In this document: positions 25,736 through 38,100 of the stretch, piece after piece
Numbering within the stretch: the first letter of the stretch is position 1
How the letters are laid out: each line of letters starts with the position of its first letter
DNA from: Phoronis australis
Lineage: Eukaryota; Phoronida; Phoronidae
Assembly (NCBI GenBank): GCA_002633005.1
Contig: NMRA01000455.1
Span: 292,945-356,944 of the forward strand
Reading direction: 5' to 3'
DNA length: 64,000 nucleotides
Made by a program: the position numbers and the translations under genes
The notes under the pieces: model-generated
Told to the model about the DNA's origin: nothing
Database searches by the model: none
What the model saw: the letters and a program-made list of their open reading frames with translations, nothing else

Positions 25736-28700
25736 GTTAGTTTTCCATAGACCCCGAAATTGCAAACAGCCAGGCTAGTTCTGCTCGTCACCTCGCCGTG
25801 AAACTTGTATCAACATGTTAAGCTAAAGACCGGACGGGGTGCACGCAAAATCTGGGAATCAAACAACACTCACCTTGCCCGTTACAGCCGTTTAAGTGGA
25901 AAACAATCTAAAAAACGCCATTTTCTTGCGTAATCCACCGCCTTTTCTAATAAAGAAAAGTTATGTAATCGTATTGAAAACAGTACGCTCGTGACGCGGG
26001 CACGCGCCATTTCCTAAAATTTTGCGACATCTCTCGGGAGATGATAATACCTTGGCAGCAGCAAAATTTGTTCTGAAATTCGGTTTTTCGGTATCAATTT
26101 TTTAAAAGCTTATAATGAAGTGAAACCAGGGCCGATAATTTGTTGTCATGTGTACACAACCTCGTGAAAGAACAACAGTTGATTAAAGAATCGACGAAAA
26201 AAGAAACTGGCCAATGGGTGACGCAATATTTCATGGCGCCGAAAGCCGACGCAGAAGTTCACTCCCCAAATTTAGCAGCAGAATAACAATAAGACGCCAA
26301 TTTTTCCAAAACCAGAAAGTAATTTTATTTACTCAAATGAGTGTGTAGTTTTTAATGACACGGATTTTGTGTCATATTTTATTTGGTCATTTTTTACCCA
26401 CATCGGCACAAAGCTGTATACTTAGTATACTGCTTTGTACCAAGGCTACAGTTTACATTGACGATAGTCGTAACTTTTGGTCATTCAGTCAATAAGTCCA
26501 ATCTTTACGCCGTAGCAGGTTAACTTTCTGTCCTAGCCTAGACTGATTTCAGTTTAAATTTTTGTCTTTCAAGAAATTTCATAATATGGTGATAAACATT
26601 TTGGTTTTAAGTAAGTCTCATTTTGGTTTAAGTTAAGACAGGAATGTTTTCATGAAACCGGCCTTTGGTAAATACTAGACATCGTAACATGAATCGCTCT
26701 GAATTATATTTACTAATGACTTCCCACTCATGAATATCGAATACATGTAGTAAAGACTAACAGTTCTCCATTTAATGCAAAGTTGAAGTAAAACAGAGCC
26801 ATAGACATTTCTATCAGCAGTCACGAGGAATTGAACTTGCCAATTTAAATAATGTCCAGTTTAAACACATAGTCACACCAGTCAAAAGTACCTTCCCCGG
26901 AAGTTGCTCTCTAAATGTGACCTTGCTATTTCTTTCCTATTGTAAACAAATTAGCCACATATCAACCAATGAGAGTTGTGCTAACTTACTAACCTAAAGT
27001 GACCGGAAAGACGAGTAGTCGACAACTCAAAATGTCTATTTAAGAATCGGCAATTTCTGTAATCACAAATTTCTTCACAGAAAGTTTAGCCGAGACTATT
27101 TAAGCCATACCAGTGCGGTCTGCTCGAGACGTGGCGTTTTGAAAGTTATGACTGATTTCTTAAAATGTCGACTAATTCGCAGAGTTGTATAGAGTCCTGA
27201 AAATAGCCATTCTGATTGCCCACATCACTGTTGACGCATATGCGTTCTTTCCCGCGGACCATACTTTCATCAGTGTAGGTCATACCATCGCACCTCGAAA
27301 TGGCAGAAACTTTTCTCATTGTTCCAGAAATGTTAACCTGCGCCCGACTGATGTCACAAGTTTTCATTCAAGGATTGCGTGCAACCAGCACCCTGACATG
27401 ATCGACCACTTTATCGGAATGTTTTGGCAAGCGGTGACACTTTGTAAGTAGCAAGACACACGGGGATGGTGTAGCAACTCTATGTCGTCCACGTCATTCT
27501 TTGATTCATCAGCTGTGAATCATGAGATGGACGTGAGCCCATCAATGCAAATGCAGGTAAAACCCCAGGGTAACTAGTTTCACATAAAGACAAACATTGC
27601 CAACGCCCCCCTCCCCCTTTACCGTCTTCTTAATAGTTCCGTCTAGAGTTCTATGATTTCAACAAGAACAGTTCTTGCTAGACTGTGTTCAGATTTTTAA
27701 CAGAAAAATCGAGACACAGTCCATGATGCCAGACATCTATACCGGCATATATATTGTGTCTATGCCACTATTTTATCATATGGATACACATGTACATTAA
27801 AAATTATTTTCACTATCACACATAGGTAAACAAATTACCCTGCTATCTATCATCATGTGCATTTATTTGATAAATATTACTCATTATAACCCGCTTTATA
27901 AAAAGATAAACATACAGAGTAGACATCTAACACGATGGAACAGCACACATTTTCACGTTTCTTGTACACAATCAAAAATAAAAATTCGGTCGTATCAAAA
28001 TTTTCTTGATTTTTGCTTCATGTCAAAACACATTCGCTACGAATCGCGGACATGGGTACAAAGCTCCCCCTGTCGATCAATCATGAAATCCAGTGTAAAT
28101 GAAAATTACGTTAAGCTTCGTCCAATGCCAGCTTTGAAAACCGCTGCTATAGATCATGTTTTTCGAAACCTTTTTAATGCGGCTATGTAGCGTTCCTGAG
28201 TACACATGAGAATCCCGGGGACAGAATGACTTTCCCGATTGCTTCAACGGGACGATGTGCCATCGCTTACTTGACGAATTCGAAATTGAAGTTGGGGACT
28301 TTGGCTTGACCTGATCAGCACTGCATGAGAGTTCAAGATTATCAATAACCTAGGACTATGTACTACTCCCAGAAAAAACGTAATGTCTTCTTTTCATGGG
28401 AACGTTGCCAATTTCACCCCATTTCTTCAGAGCATCCCAACGACTGATTGTCTGCAAACCTCATAAAAAACGGAGAACAGCAAAATACATCATGTGGAGA
28501 ATTTCTCGCTTACACTGGTCACTGCTCTGAGTCCCTAAGCTCCAGACAACTTTTAGAATCCCTATTCAACACACCCTTTGTATTGACGTAGATCTGAGCT
28601 AATGAAATGGAAAGGTAATAGCTAGCAATACTTTCTTAACAATGGTGGTCGTTATTACACCCAAATTGTTCTTTCTCTGGCATTTGCACAGAGTAAAAGC

Positions 28701-29085
28701 CTGCCATATGGAGAGCAGTTTCGACTAGGTACATTTTAAATATTACAAAAAGACTAAAAAGTTAATTTGCGTTGATCTTGACAAAGGACCACATCCCAAA
28801 GGAACGTTGGTGTTAAATATGTTTCATACCTGTTTTCATTACTTTATTTTAACATTCCTATCTACTTGCTTTTTTCTTAGCGGTTAGGCTTGCTATCCTT
28901 TTATTTTGTGTTTTACCGAAGCATCAAAATAACTTAGAAGTCAGTTAATTGTGAACCCATTCCTGAATTTTCCTGATTGCGGTTACACCAAACATGTCAC
29001 AGCAAACAAAACTTCACGTGCCATTAGTTCAAGTTCAATCTTTATTAGAACTCTCAACTCACAAAATATATACAAATGTGCAAAT

Positions 29086-29136
29086 ATGGTGATAGCCAAA
29101 CTGAAGATTTGGAACCTCTGGACAATTTTGGTTGCA
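29086..29136 (+). CDS. Ig gene exon 1 (signal peptide), tentative
   Basis: ATG with A at -3 and G at +4 opens 17 codons, MVIAKLKIWNLWTILVA, with a lysine-bearing n-region and hydrophobic core. The donor GCA|GTAACT is phase 0 and fits an exon 2 acceptor after TATCAG at 29798-29800. Together they make a credible signal peptide. The donor is only moderate and the choice of acceptor is inferred. Confidence 0.5.
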
Positions 29137-32100
29137 GTAACTACATAACTATTTTAGCTTTTCCTCAGTCTTAAAAATGAAATCACAGCTCTTGCCCACC
29201 GACCAACCTCATCCACTACTTGCACTCTCTCGTTGACTACAAAGCTAGCCATCTTAGTTGTCTTCACAAGTGTTCCAATACAACTACAAGCTAAGTATCG
29301 AAATTGGCGCATTTCCGCGAATAACAGTTTTCTGGTTAGTGTATTCACGCTATGTTTCAATGTTTTTGTTTAAGTTCGCACAGCCAAACATGTCATTTGA
29401 CTCTGACCCGGATGTGATGCTAGATCGCGTGTTGTACATTTTGACCAAACTGAGATGCGACATCAGATTTTTAAAAACTCGGCGAAAAAAAGTGATTGTT
29501 TAGGTTTTAAAACTTCACAAATTATAAGACCTTTAGATAAGATGAACATAAAGAGACATGTTCCACGGAAGTCGTTAGGGGCATGACGAAAATCGTCAGG
29601 ATTGGTTGATAATATTGTCTTGTAGACGAAGTTTTATGCCAGCCCACAAACAGGAGGCTGATTTCTGTGGAAAGATATGCCGACCAAACGACGGGATTCT
29701 ATCGTGGTGGACAGCTATCATGCACATGTAAAAGACAAAAGGAACTCAAAATCATTCTCCTTCTCCGTCTACTATTACGCTACCTCTTCTAGGGTATCAG
29801 TACAGTTACGTTGCCGCTATCGCCCTGGATGTCCCCAAAACTACCATTGCGTATAAGGGCCGCGACACTATACTCGCGTGCAGATTTAAGCTGCGTGGCC
29901 AGGGCGAGACGTTTGTTAGTGCCCAGTGGCTGCACGGCAGAGACGCCCAGTGGCTACACGACAGGGAACAGCAGCAGGTAACTGACAGAAGCGGTCAAAT
30001 TTTGAAGTTCCAAGAGCACTTGCGTTGGAAAGGTAACTTACAAGATATCTTATCAACTTGTTTCATCATTCTGTTTTGGAGCTTTTACATAAATTAGCTC
30101 AATAGTTGACTTTATTTTGAAATGGCTGAGCCATATTGAAATTCACTAACCCGCCAAACGGAGATCAGGTCTTAATTGGACAGGCGTTCAGCGCCTCCTA
30201 TACATACAGATCCAATATAATATGGAGGGGAGGCTTCAACCCACTGTCATAGACAGCGTTTCAACGCCATTTCCTGCTATTACAATGCTGTGCAGTGGGA
30301 TGTACTAATGTGTTACGAAAAAGGCAAACCTTTCAAAATATCAAAGGATGGACAAAGAAATCATGTTCCATACATTTTCCACTGTCGAGAGGCGAAAAAG
30401 CCAGTAGGTGCGGCTGATAAAGATGGATAACTTCGATCTTAACTGTTGCCAAAAAGCTAAAATGAATTTGTGAAATTAAACTACTCAAACAACTGGAGCA
30501 AACGACAGTGGAATTTATTCCTCTGCTTTGAAATTAATGAGCCACTCTGTAGTAACTGAATTTCTGTCTACTAAATCTGAGTCAGGATCAATCGTAAGCC
30601 ATTTTCGTACTTCAATTACTGTAGAGAGCGCCTAAATGAAAAGTCCCCCATTGCTGTCAGATATGATAGAGTTAAATATTGTTTAATTCAAACACTTCCT
30701 GCCAAGGTGATTCCTGTGGCTCAGCATCAGGCTATTATCGCATCCAAAACATCGTTGATGTTTGATTGTCAGTTTCCCACACTTTGTTCCAAACTCCTGT
30801 TAGACTTTTAAGGGATGAATGGTGCTAGATGTGATCATTTCGTTTCAATAGCTTAAAGTGTGTATACGATGGTATTGTTAATAAAAGAAAGCTTGTTTTT
30901 TGTTATGATACAAGCAAGTGGAAGGTTCAACGTACATGTACGTGTGTTGCATGTGTGAGCCAACAGGTACTGAAATTTGTAGTGTGGGAGTGGAATTGGG
31001 GATATATAAACACTCGAAATGGTTGCCTGCATCCCTGCTATTTATGTTTTCGCTCACCGCACGTACATGTATATATTACACCAGTAAAACATACGTAAAA
31101 GTTTTAGTTTTTTAATTCAAGTTCTACTTGAGAAACATTATTTAATATGTTTATGAGTTTGTAAATCTCAAACCTTCGTGGACATTTAGATCGCAAACCT
31201 GTTTATTCTCTTCAGTACGCCACGTGATGGTGTGGCGTGCTGCTCAGAGCAAACATGTTTGCAATTATTACTTGTGTTATCTATTACAGAACTGACGTGT
31301 TTTGGTTGTTTGACCGCATGTTGCGTTGCAGCGTCAGCACTAAAATATGTGTCCTCTCTCAGCTGCCATCTATGACACTGCTCATCCGTGAGTGCAGCTG
31401 AAGTCAAAAGTATACAGACAAAATGAACCAGAATTCCATGCCACGCCAGATGGGCAGAAGCTGAATTCATCGTCAGAGTAGTCTTCCCTCTTGGCTGAGA
31501 ACGAAGGGGATTTAACCAGTGATGGGGCGTAGGCGCACGTAGGCGCAGCCAACCACCTTTTGGCATTTTAACGTAGCGCCTACGCCCCGTAAGTTACAGT
31601 ACGTTCAGTGCTCAAGGTGATACGGTGGGCATTGGGCGCCTACTTACCTCTAACTTTACCACTACAGCACTGGATTTAACAGACGAGTATCATTGATAAG
31701 ATTGTTAAGCCATTCTATAATTAGAATTTTGCTGCCCCAATGGTTATAACCAGTCGTTTTTTCGTTAATAGAATTAGCCTCTATAACCGGGAAACGGTAT
31801 TTTGTCTGATTTCTTTTGTACTGTAGCTTCTCCCGAAACAAGACTCGCACAGTGCCCCCTCGTGTCGACACACAGGATGAGGAAGAACCCAGTCTAAACT
31901 ACACGAGATAGGATTCATCTCCTGAAAGAATTGAGGTGCTGAAACTCGGCGGTAGAAGCATTTTCAAAATTTGAATGTTTTAGCTCTTTGATATCGCCTC
32001 TTTCCAGTTATGCAGTGAAATAAATTGAATTTGCACTTCGGACACTTGCGCTGGGTAATCGCTGTAACTCATTGGGCAGAAACTTGTATTACATCTAGAT

Positions 32101-35100
32101 GACCAGAAAAGCTAAAACAGTTGTGGTTGCGGACACTCGCCGTACAAATTGGGATCAAATCCCACCCACCATCAAGAATAGAGGAATGCAGCTTATCTGG
32201 CTACGAACCTTTGTCAGCTCAAGAAGGAATTTATTGACTGTGAGGGGAAACAGTTTCTGGAGAGGACAATTGTTCTGGGGAATCGTGGGCCCTACTGGAT
32301 AAAAATGTAAGAAGATCGGACTAGAGGAGGCAGTGGTGATCATGGACGCTATCTGTGGATGGTAACTTGGGCCAAATATGGAACACCAAGGATAGAAGAA
32401 TGTGGTTTTCCGGTTACGTATGTTTGTCTTGACGTTTGTTGTCTTTTACACACATTTTAGATATTTCATGAACCGAGTGAGGAAGCAAATTCCGTGTCGA
32501 AACTTGCTCTGGGGAGTTACTGAGCTCTACTCTCATGGTCAGAAATGAAAATGAGTTAACCAGATTTGTTCAGGGGAATCACTGAGCCTTCTGGGTAGCG
32601 GGTCAAGTGGGTGTTTGGGTTTATTAACAGACATTATCAACGAATTTCTCTCAACTAGCTATTTAAAACACAATGGTGATCTTTGACATTTGTCAACTCT
32701 CGAAACTTTGGAGCAAATTTTGGAAACTCCTTGCAGTCAGTTAAGTAGACAAGTATGATTTACGCTTGAGGCGTGCTGTGCGAAAACTGCAGAAAAAGGC
32801 GCTTCACCAAGAACCGTGACACACAGTGAATACGTGTTTTAATTGAATCCTGTTTCACCACTCAAATGAGACGTCGATGTTTCATTAGCAGGCGACAGAA
32901 CGAGGATTGGTTGAAATCACCAAGACATGGTTTTGTATCCAAGGGGAAGCAGTAGCTATGGAGGAATGTATTTTACCTGGCTACGGATCTTTGTTGCATG
33001 GAACACTCTTTCCCAGGAATTCAAATGCTGTTAGGGGCCCTTCCTGTGGGAAACCACTAGACTCTCTTGTTAGTGAAATAACTAGACTTGGTTTACCTGG
33101 AGATCACTAGATTCTAATTTGCTGGGCAAATGGTTACGCCAGATGATCACTGACACAAGCGACAACAGTGATGGTTGTGGACGCCATCTGTACATGTAGG
33201 TATTAACTTGCATGAACTGTTGGGCATCCACAGCAGACGAATGTGGCCTACCTGGCAACTTCCGTCATGAAGAGCCTGGAAGAATCTGATGAGTACATAT
33301 AAAATGCATACATAAATGGTGCAAGAGGATTTTCGTGAGTGTCAGTATCTTATGCAATAGGCTCGAACTTTGTGTCTACCCACGTCCGATGCATTGCTGG
33401 ACCGCCTGCAACATATTTTAATAAAACTGGCATCTTTTTGTTTTCCCTTATTTCATAGGTGACTATGATATCCGCTGGAGATTTTCTTTTGATACCATAA
33501 TAATCAGACGCACGATAAATTACAGACAAAGAGAGGTCTTATCTACAAGGTTGGAATGACTGGTCTTTAGTCATCGAAAGCCAGACAGTTTCAAATGCGT
33601 CAATCTTCGTGGGTACCTACGTGTGCAGAGTCAATCTCGAGGTACAGGGGAAGTCTACAGCTGTCGAAAATAACACCGAATTAACTGTAGGTGGTAAGCA
33701 TAGTGCTATCACGTGTCTTCGTCGGTTATGTCGGTCGTTCGTCATGTCTACAAGTTTGGTTCAACGATCTAGAAAGTGATTCCACACGTGAAAGTGGGAC
33801 TAAGGGATTGAGTTAGCGAGTGAGTGAGAGTGTGTGTCAGAATAAGGTAGGGAGTGGATGAATAGCTGATTGGATAAGTGAGTGCGTGCGTGAGAGAGTG
33901 AGCGAGATAGTGAATAAATGAGCGAGGGAGGGAAGCAGTGTGTCAGGGAATGTGTGAACAATTGACTGAGTGAATGAAGAAGTGGATGAATGATTTAGGG
34001 AGACAGAGTGTGTGAGTGAGTGAGGTGACGAGTATTTGAATGAGTAGGCGAGAGAGGGAGGGTGGGGAAGTGGTTAAGCGCATGAGAGAAAGTGAGTGGG
34101 GAGGGAGTGTACTCGTGAGTGAGTGAGTTAATAATTGAGCGATGAGAGAATGAGTAAGGAAACGAGGGAGGGGGTGAGAGTGAGTGGANGAGAGAGAGAG
34201 AGAGAAAATAAATTCATTATTCTTCGACAATTTCTAACCTTTCTGTCGAACTTTTGCGCATAGACTGTAATTGTTATCAATGTAATGAGCTCGGCGCAAG
34301 TTGTTATTTCGACTACGGGGTTGGAGAAGCACTTTTTGAAACACTGTCGAGGTTAAGCCAATGTTGAAACGGGGACGCGGTTTTGTGCGCTAAAACTGGA
34401 CATTTCGACATTGTGCTGTTGATTTGGAAGACTACAATGTATTATTTGTTCAGTAAAATTCATCGGAATGCTGTCACAATGTACCACACTCACTGTGCAA
34501 CAAAATGTAGGGTTACCTAGTACGCAACTATTTTCAGTCGCCTCGCCTATCTCCGACTTCATCGTCTGTAGCAAAGTCGGCCGCGACGTATCGTGCGGGA
34601 AAAACGAGTCTTTCTTCTTACTGGACGAAGTAGTGCATTTGACCTGTAACGCGTCCAGTGTTCCGCCAGCCACATTCAGTTGGCACAACGTAAATGAGTA
34701 CGGGGAACTCGTGGAGCTTCGACGATCTAACACGTTGGTGCTTTTGGTGGACATCAAGTCGGCTGGCGTATACACGTGCAGGGCTTCTAACAGTCCTGAT
34801 CGGCTGTCAGAGCTACAGGTCAACGTCAGGATAAGAGAGCCAGGTCAGTGAAAAATAATTGTTCATTTAGACCCCATAAAAGAATACTGACCAGACCCGG
34901 TTTTGGCCTATTGAGAATCATTAACAACAACTTATCATCAAGGTTTATAAAACAAAATATTACCTTTTTCAATCCTCAAAAGTTTGGAGCAGATTTTGAA
35001 AACTCCTTACAAAATCCAGTGCTAAAGAAGCAAGCGTGACCTACGCTTCAGACGTGTTGCGGAAAGAGCAGCCACCAAAAACCGATCCATTCCGTGGCAC

Positions 35101-38100
35101 AGTGAATATGGGGTTCCAGTTGAATTCTGCTTCTATAACTCAAGGGAGATGCTACTGGTGCATTAGCAGGAAAAGAGCAAGCATTGGCTGAAATCATCAA
35201 AACAGGCTTAGTAACCTTTTGGGAATAGTTGTACCGAAAATACAGACGAGGGCAAAACTGTCCCTACAATGCATTCCACAAACAATAGCTCGTGTCTGTT
35301 ATGTGGGAGCTTGGTGTTGCTACTTGTACGATCGCGGCAATAGTCGGATACCCGTTTGAGGCCCGTTATTCATTGGAGAAAACTGGTTATCAAAATCCGG
35401 GCACGTTATTTCCGACCATTACCCAAATTGCAACTGTTCTATACCGTGTGTTTCTTATGCCGAGTGCAACAAAAGTCCAATTAATTCTGTCATCCTTTTC
35501 GAATTATCACACCAATAATTCTTTACTATAAGATTCACTGCGCATGTTCAGAGCTATGAACTGCAGACGCCAAATTTTGCCACTTCCTGCCTTCTAGTGG
35601 ACTCTTGTCTAGTTTTCGGAGTTCTTGCTTCTCTCACTGACGCAGACCTTTTTCCGTTTCTCCAAATAGGAGGCTCGTTCGAGCACATAAGTATGACAAG
35701 TCCAATACAAATTGTTATATTTTTTATTCATTAAGCAGTGAATACGAAGGACGTGACCTTACAACTGATCCACATCGATAATTTGAGTGGAGGTGGCAGT
35801 CTCAATGACAGATTTGCAAGAACCCATGAAATGAAAAACTTCCAGTGAACTTGGTTTTCAGCTGTATGACGTTTTTTAAATTTATGTATTAATCTATTGA
35901 ACTAATAGTAAACCCAAGGCATGAAGAAATGTTGCCTGAAGAAGCTAGTGAACATACTATTCATGACAAGCTAATTAGTTCGGGCTTTGGTCACTCAATC
36001 ATTGAAATGAAAGAACAAATCAGAGGACGATTATGATTTTTAAATCATAATCGTCCTCTGATTTGATTAAAATCATTTAGGTATTCCACAGTTCAAATCA
36101 AAATCAAGTGCTTTCAGTCGGAACTCTATATTTGGTTTCAGTTCATTCACAGAGTCTCCATAAGCATTAATTTGTATTTATCGTAATCTATTTTGCCCGG
36201 GGTACGCCACGAGCTATGTTGCAGAGTAAAACAAGAGGAGGATTGCGAATATTGTCATTTATTATGACGTAAATAGATATGTAAGGGGTCAAGGGTCGAA
36301 AGGAAACAAAAGATGAAGAGAACGAACGTAGGTCTCGTAGACGACGAGGTAGGTGGCTGAATGAGAGACCACGTTGTTGAACTGAACAAAGGAAATATGG
36401 GCGACCAATCAGGAGTCGCGTATAGAAACGTATGAATACAAAAGTAGGCCCTTGAGGCTATAAATAGAGATGAGTAATGCAAAATAAACCCTAAGGACTA
36501 GTATCAAAAGAAAGAGACAGGGTTCAAAATAATGACGATAAATGCATTTAACAAGTTAAATTTAATTAATTGCATTTTGTGTTAACGTAAATAAAATGTA
36601 TTACTACTTAAAGACTTTCAAGGAAGTTGACATTGATATCTATTGTAGGTCAGTCAAAACTGAAATAATCTCAGTATAGGAACGCCATGTAAGCCAAAAT
36701 GATTCAACCTTTTACCATAATAAGTAACTTAGAATGCACAGTACTTTATAACATTTAAGCATCACAAACACATGTTTTCATGAAATGAAAGTGGACATGC
36801 ATGTAACTATTACCATGGTGACCGAATAGTGACTCCTTACACCAGAATTTGACAGGTATGATTTAAAAAATATGAAGTTGCAAGGAACAAGAATTGGAGG
36901 CTTGAAGCTTCACAATCCAACATAGCCTATTTCTCTAATTAAGATGCTTTATATTTTTGACTTGATAACCTGAATTAATAAAGCAAAAAGTTACAAAACA
37001 TGAATTCAAAGCAATTTAGACTGGCAATTTAGAAAAATATGAATAATTTTGTGACACTTAATCAAGCCTTGAACAGCAGTTGACAGTCAAACAAAAAACC
37101 ATTTCAAAATTATTTCAACTATTTTTTAGCTTAGAGTAAGATCACGTGAATGAGAAATTCACAGTAAAATAATTCGAATATACCTTCCATTTTTTGCACA
37201 AAAAACACGAAAATTGAACAAATTTGCTTTTTTGTACCAACGGTTGTCAAAATGTATCATAGTTAAATCTTAAAAATTACAAAGTAGCCGGTTGAACATG
37301 CCTTTTAATTCAGCAAAAGTCGCCATATTGTCGGTGCCGCCAGAAATGAGACTAACGGGAATTGTCAGCCCATTTATCATTTAATAAGTAACAACTGCGA
37401 GGCTGAAATTGGCGAAAACTGTTGAATCGTGCAGAATAATAAGTAAAGATGTGTCTCACTCAATTTCACCGTAAATCGTCGGCGAAAACAATTTACACAG
37501 AGTTTTAAACTCGTAACATATCCTCCTGTCGTCCACGATGGCCGACCCTATCCAAACAAAGGGACCCAAATTTCGCCACTAAAATTGCAATAAGTTTGCA
37601 CTGCTTGCCCCGATTTTGATTTTATTTCAGTATTTACTGAGTAGAATGCATTATCTTTCCGATGATAACAAAGTACTTTTTCAAAGCGAAAAAAAATTCA
37701 AAACGAAAAAAAATAGGTTTGACCGCCCTACATAACAGGAACTAACCAATGCTATTTTAACATAATAAAAAAAGTACGCCTAAAATTCCCAAAAATTAAT
37801 TACCACTAACTACAAACTATGAATACACTATATATGCAAACAAATTGCGTGATATTATTAATAAAACAAAATATTGAAGACGGAAATAACAGATTACAGC
37901 CGGTAATTATCTGCTCACAGAGAAGGGTCAAAAACAGGTAAAAAACCGCTTTTGGCATGAAAGGCGAAAAGAATATAACGAAAGGGTATTGAAAATAAGA
38001 CTTTAAAGGTTTTACTAGCATTCAACTTATATGTACACGGATTTACAAATCAGCGAAATCGGTGATCCAAATCCCGACGAAATGTGCGCACTCTGCTGAG

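Larger units (their letters stand above)
16768..29085. other. Gene-poor interval between dioxygenase and Ig genes
   Basis: No protein-coding exon is convincing in these 12 kb. Several frames of 70-115 codons exist (for example 24398-24742 on the minus strand) but none shows a domain motif, a consistent splice pair or a signal peptide. The interval holds a MITE at 19163-19580, an hAT-like element at 21636-22421 and a small tandem repeat at 25622-25735. A short dispersed repeat (wording like GTTGTTTTGCTATC plus ATGTACCTT) recurs near 18790, 21105 and 22565. The promoter of the dioxygenase gene should lie just above 16767, but no core motif was clear. Confidence 0.5.

Noticed and set aside
27185-27451. 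Hydrophobic-start frame as Ig exon 1, ending at a GTAAGT donor
   Set aside because: The frame begins with TTG, not ATG, so it lacks a usable start. The ATG exon at 29086 gives a better signal peptide.
33462-33563. Upstream acceptor for Ig exon 3 (GDYDIRWRFSFDT frame)
   Set aside because: That frame stops within the exon. The acceptor at 33525 keeps the Ig frame open in the same phase, so no frameshift or pseudogene is needed.
36016-36065. MicroRNA precursor
   Set aside because: The hairpin is perfect with only two unpaired bases, unlike animal precursors, which have larger loops and bulges.
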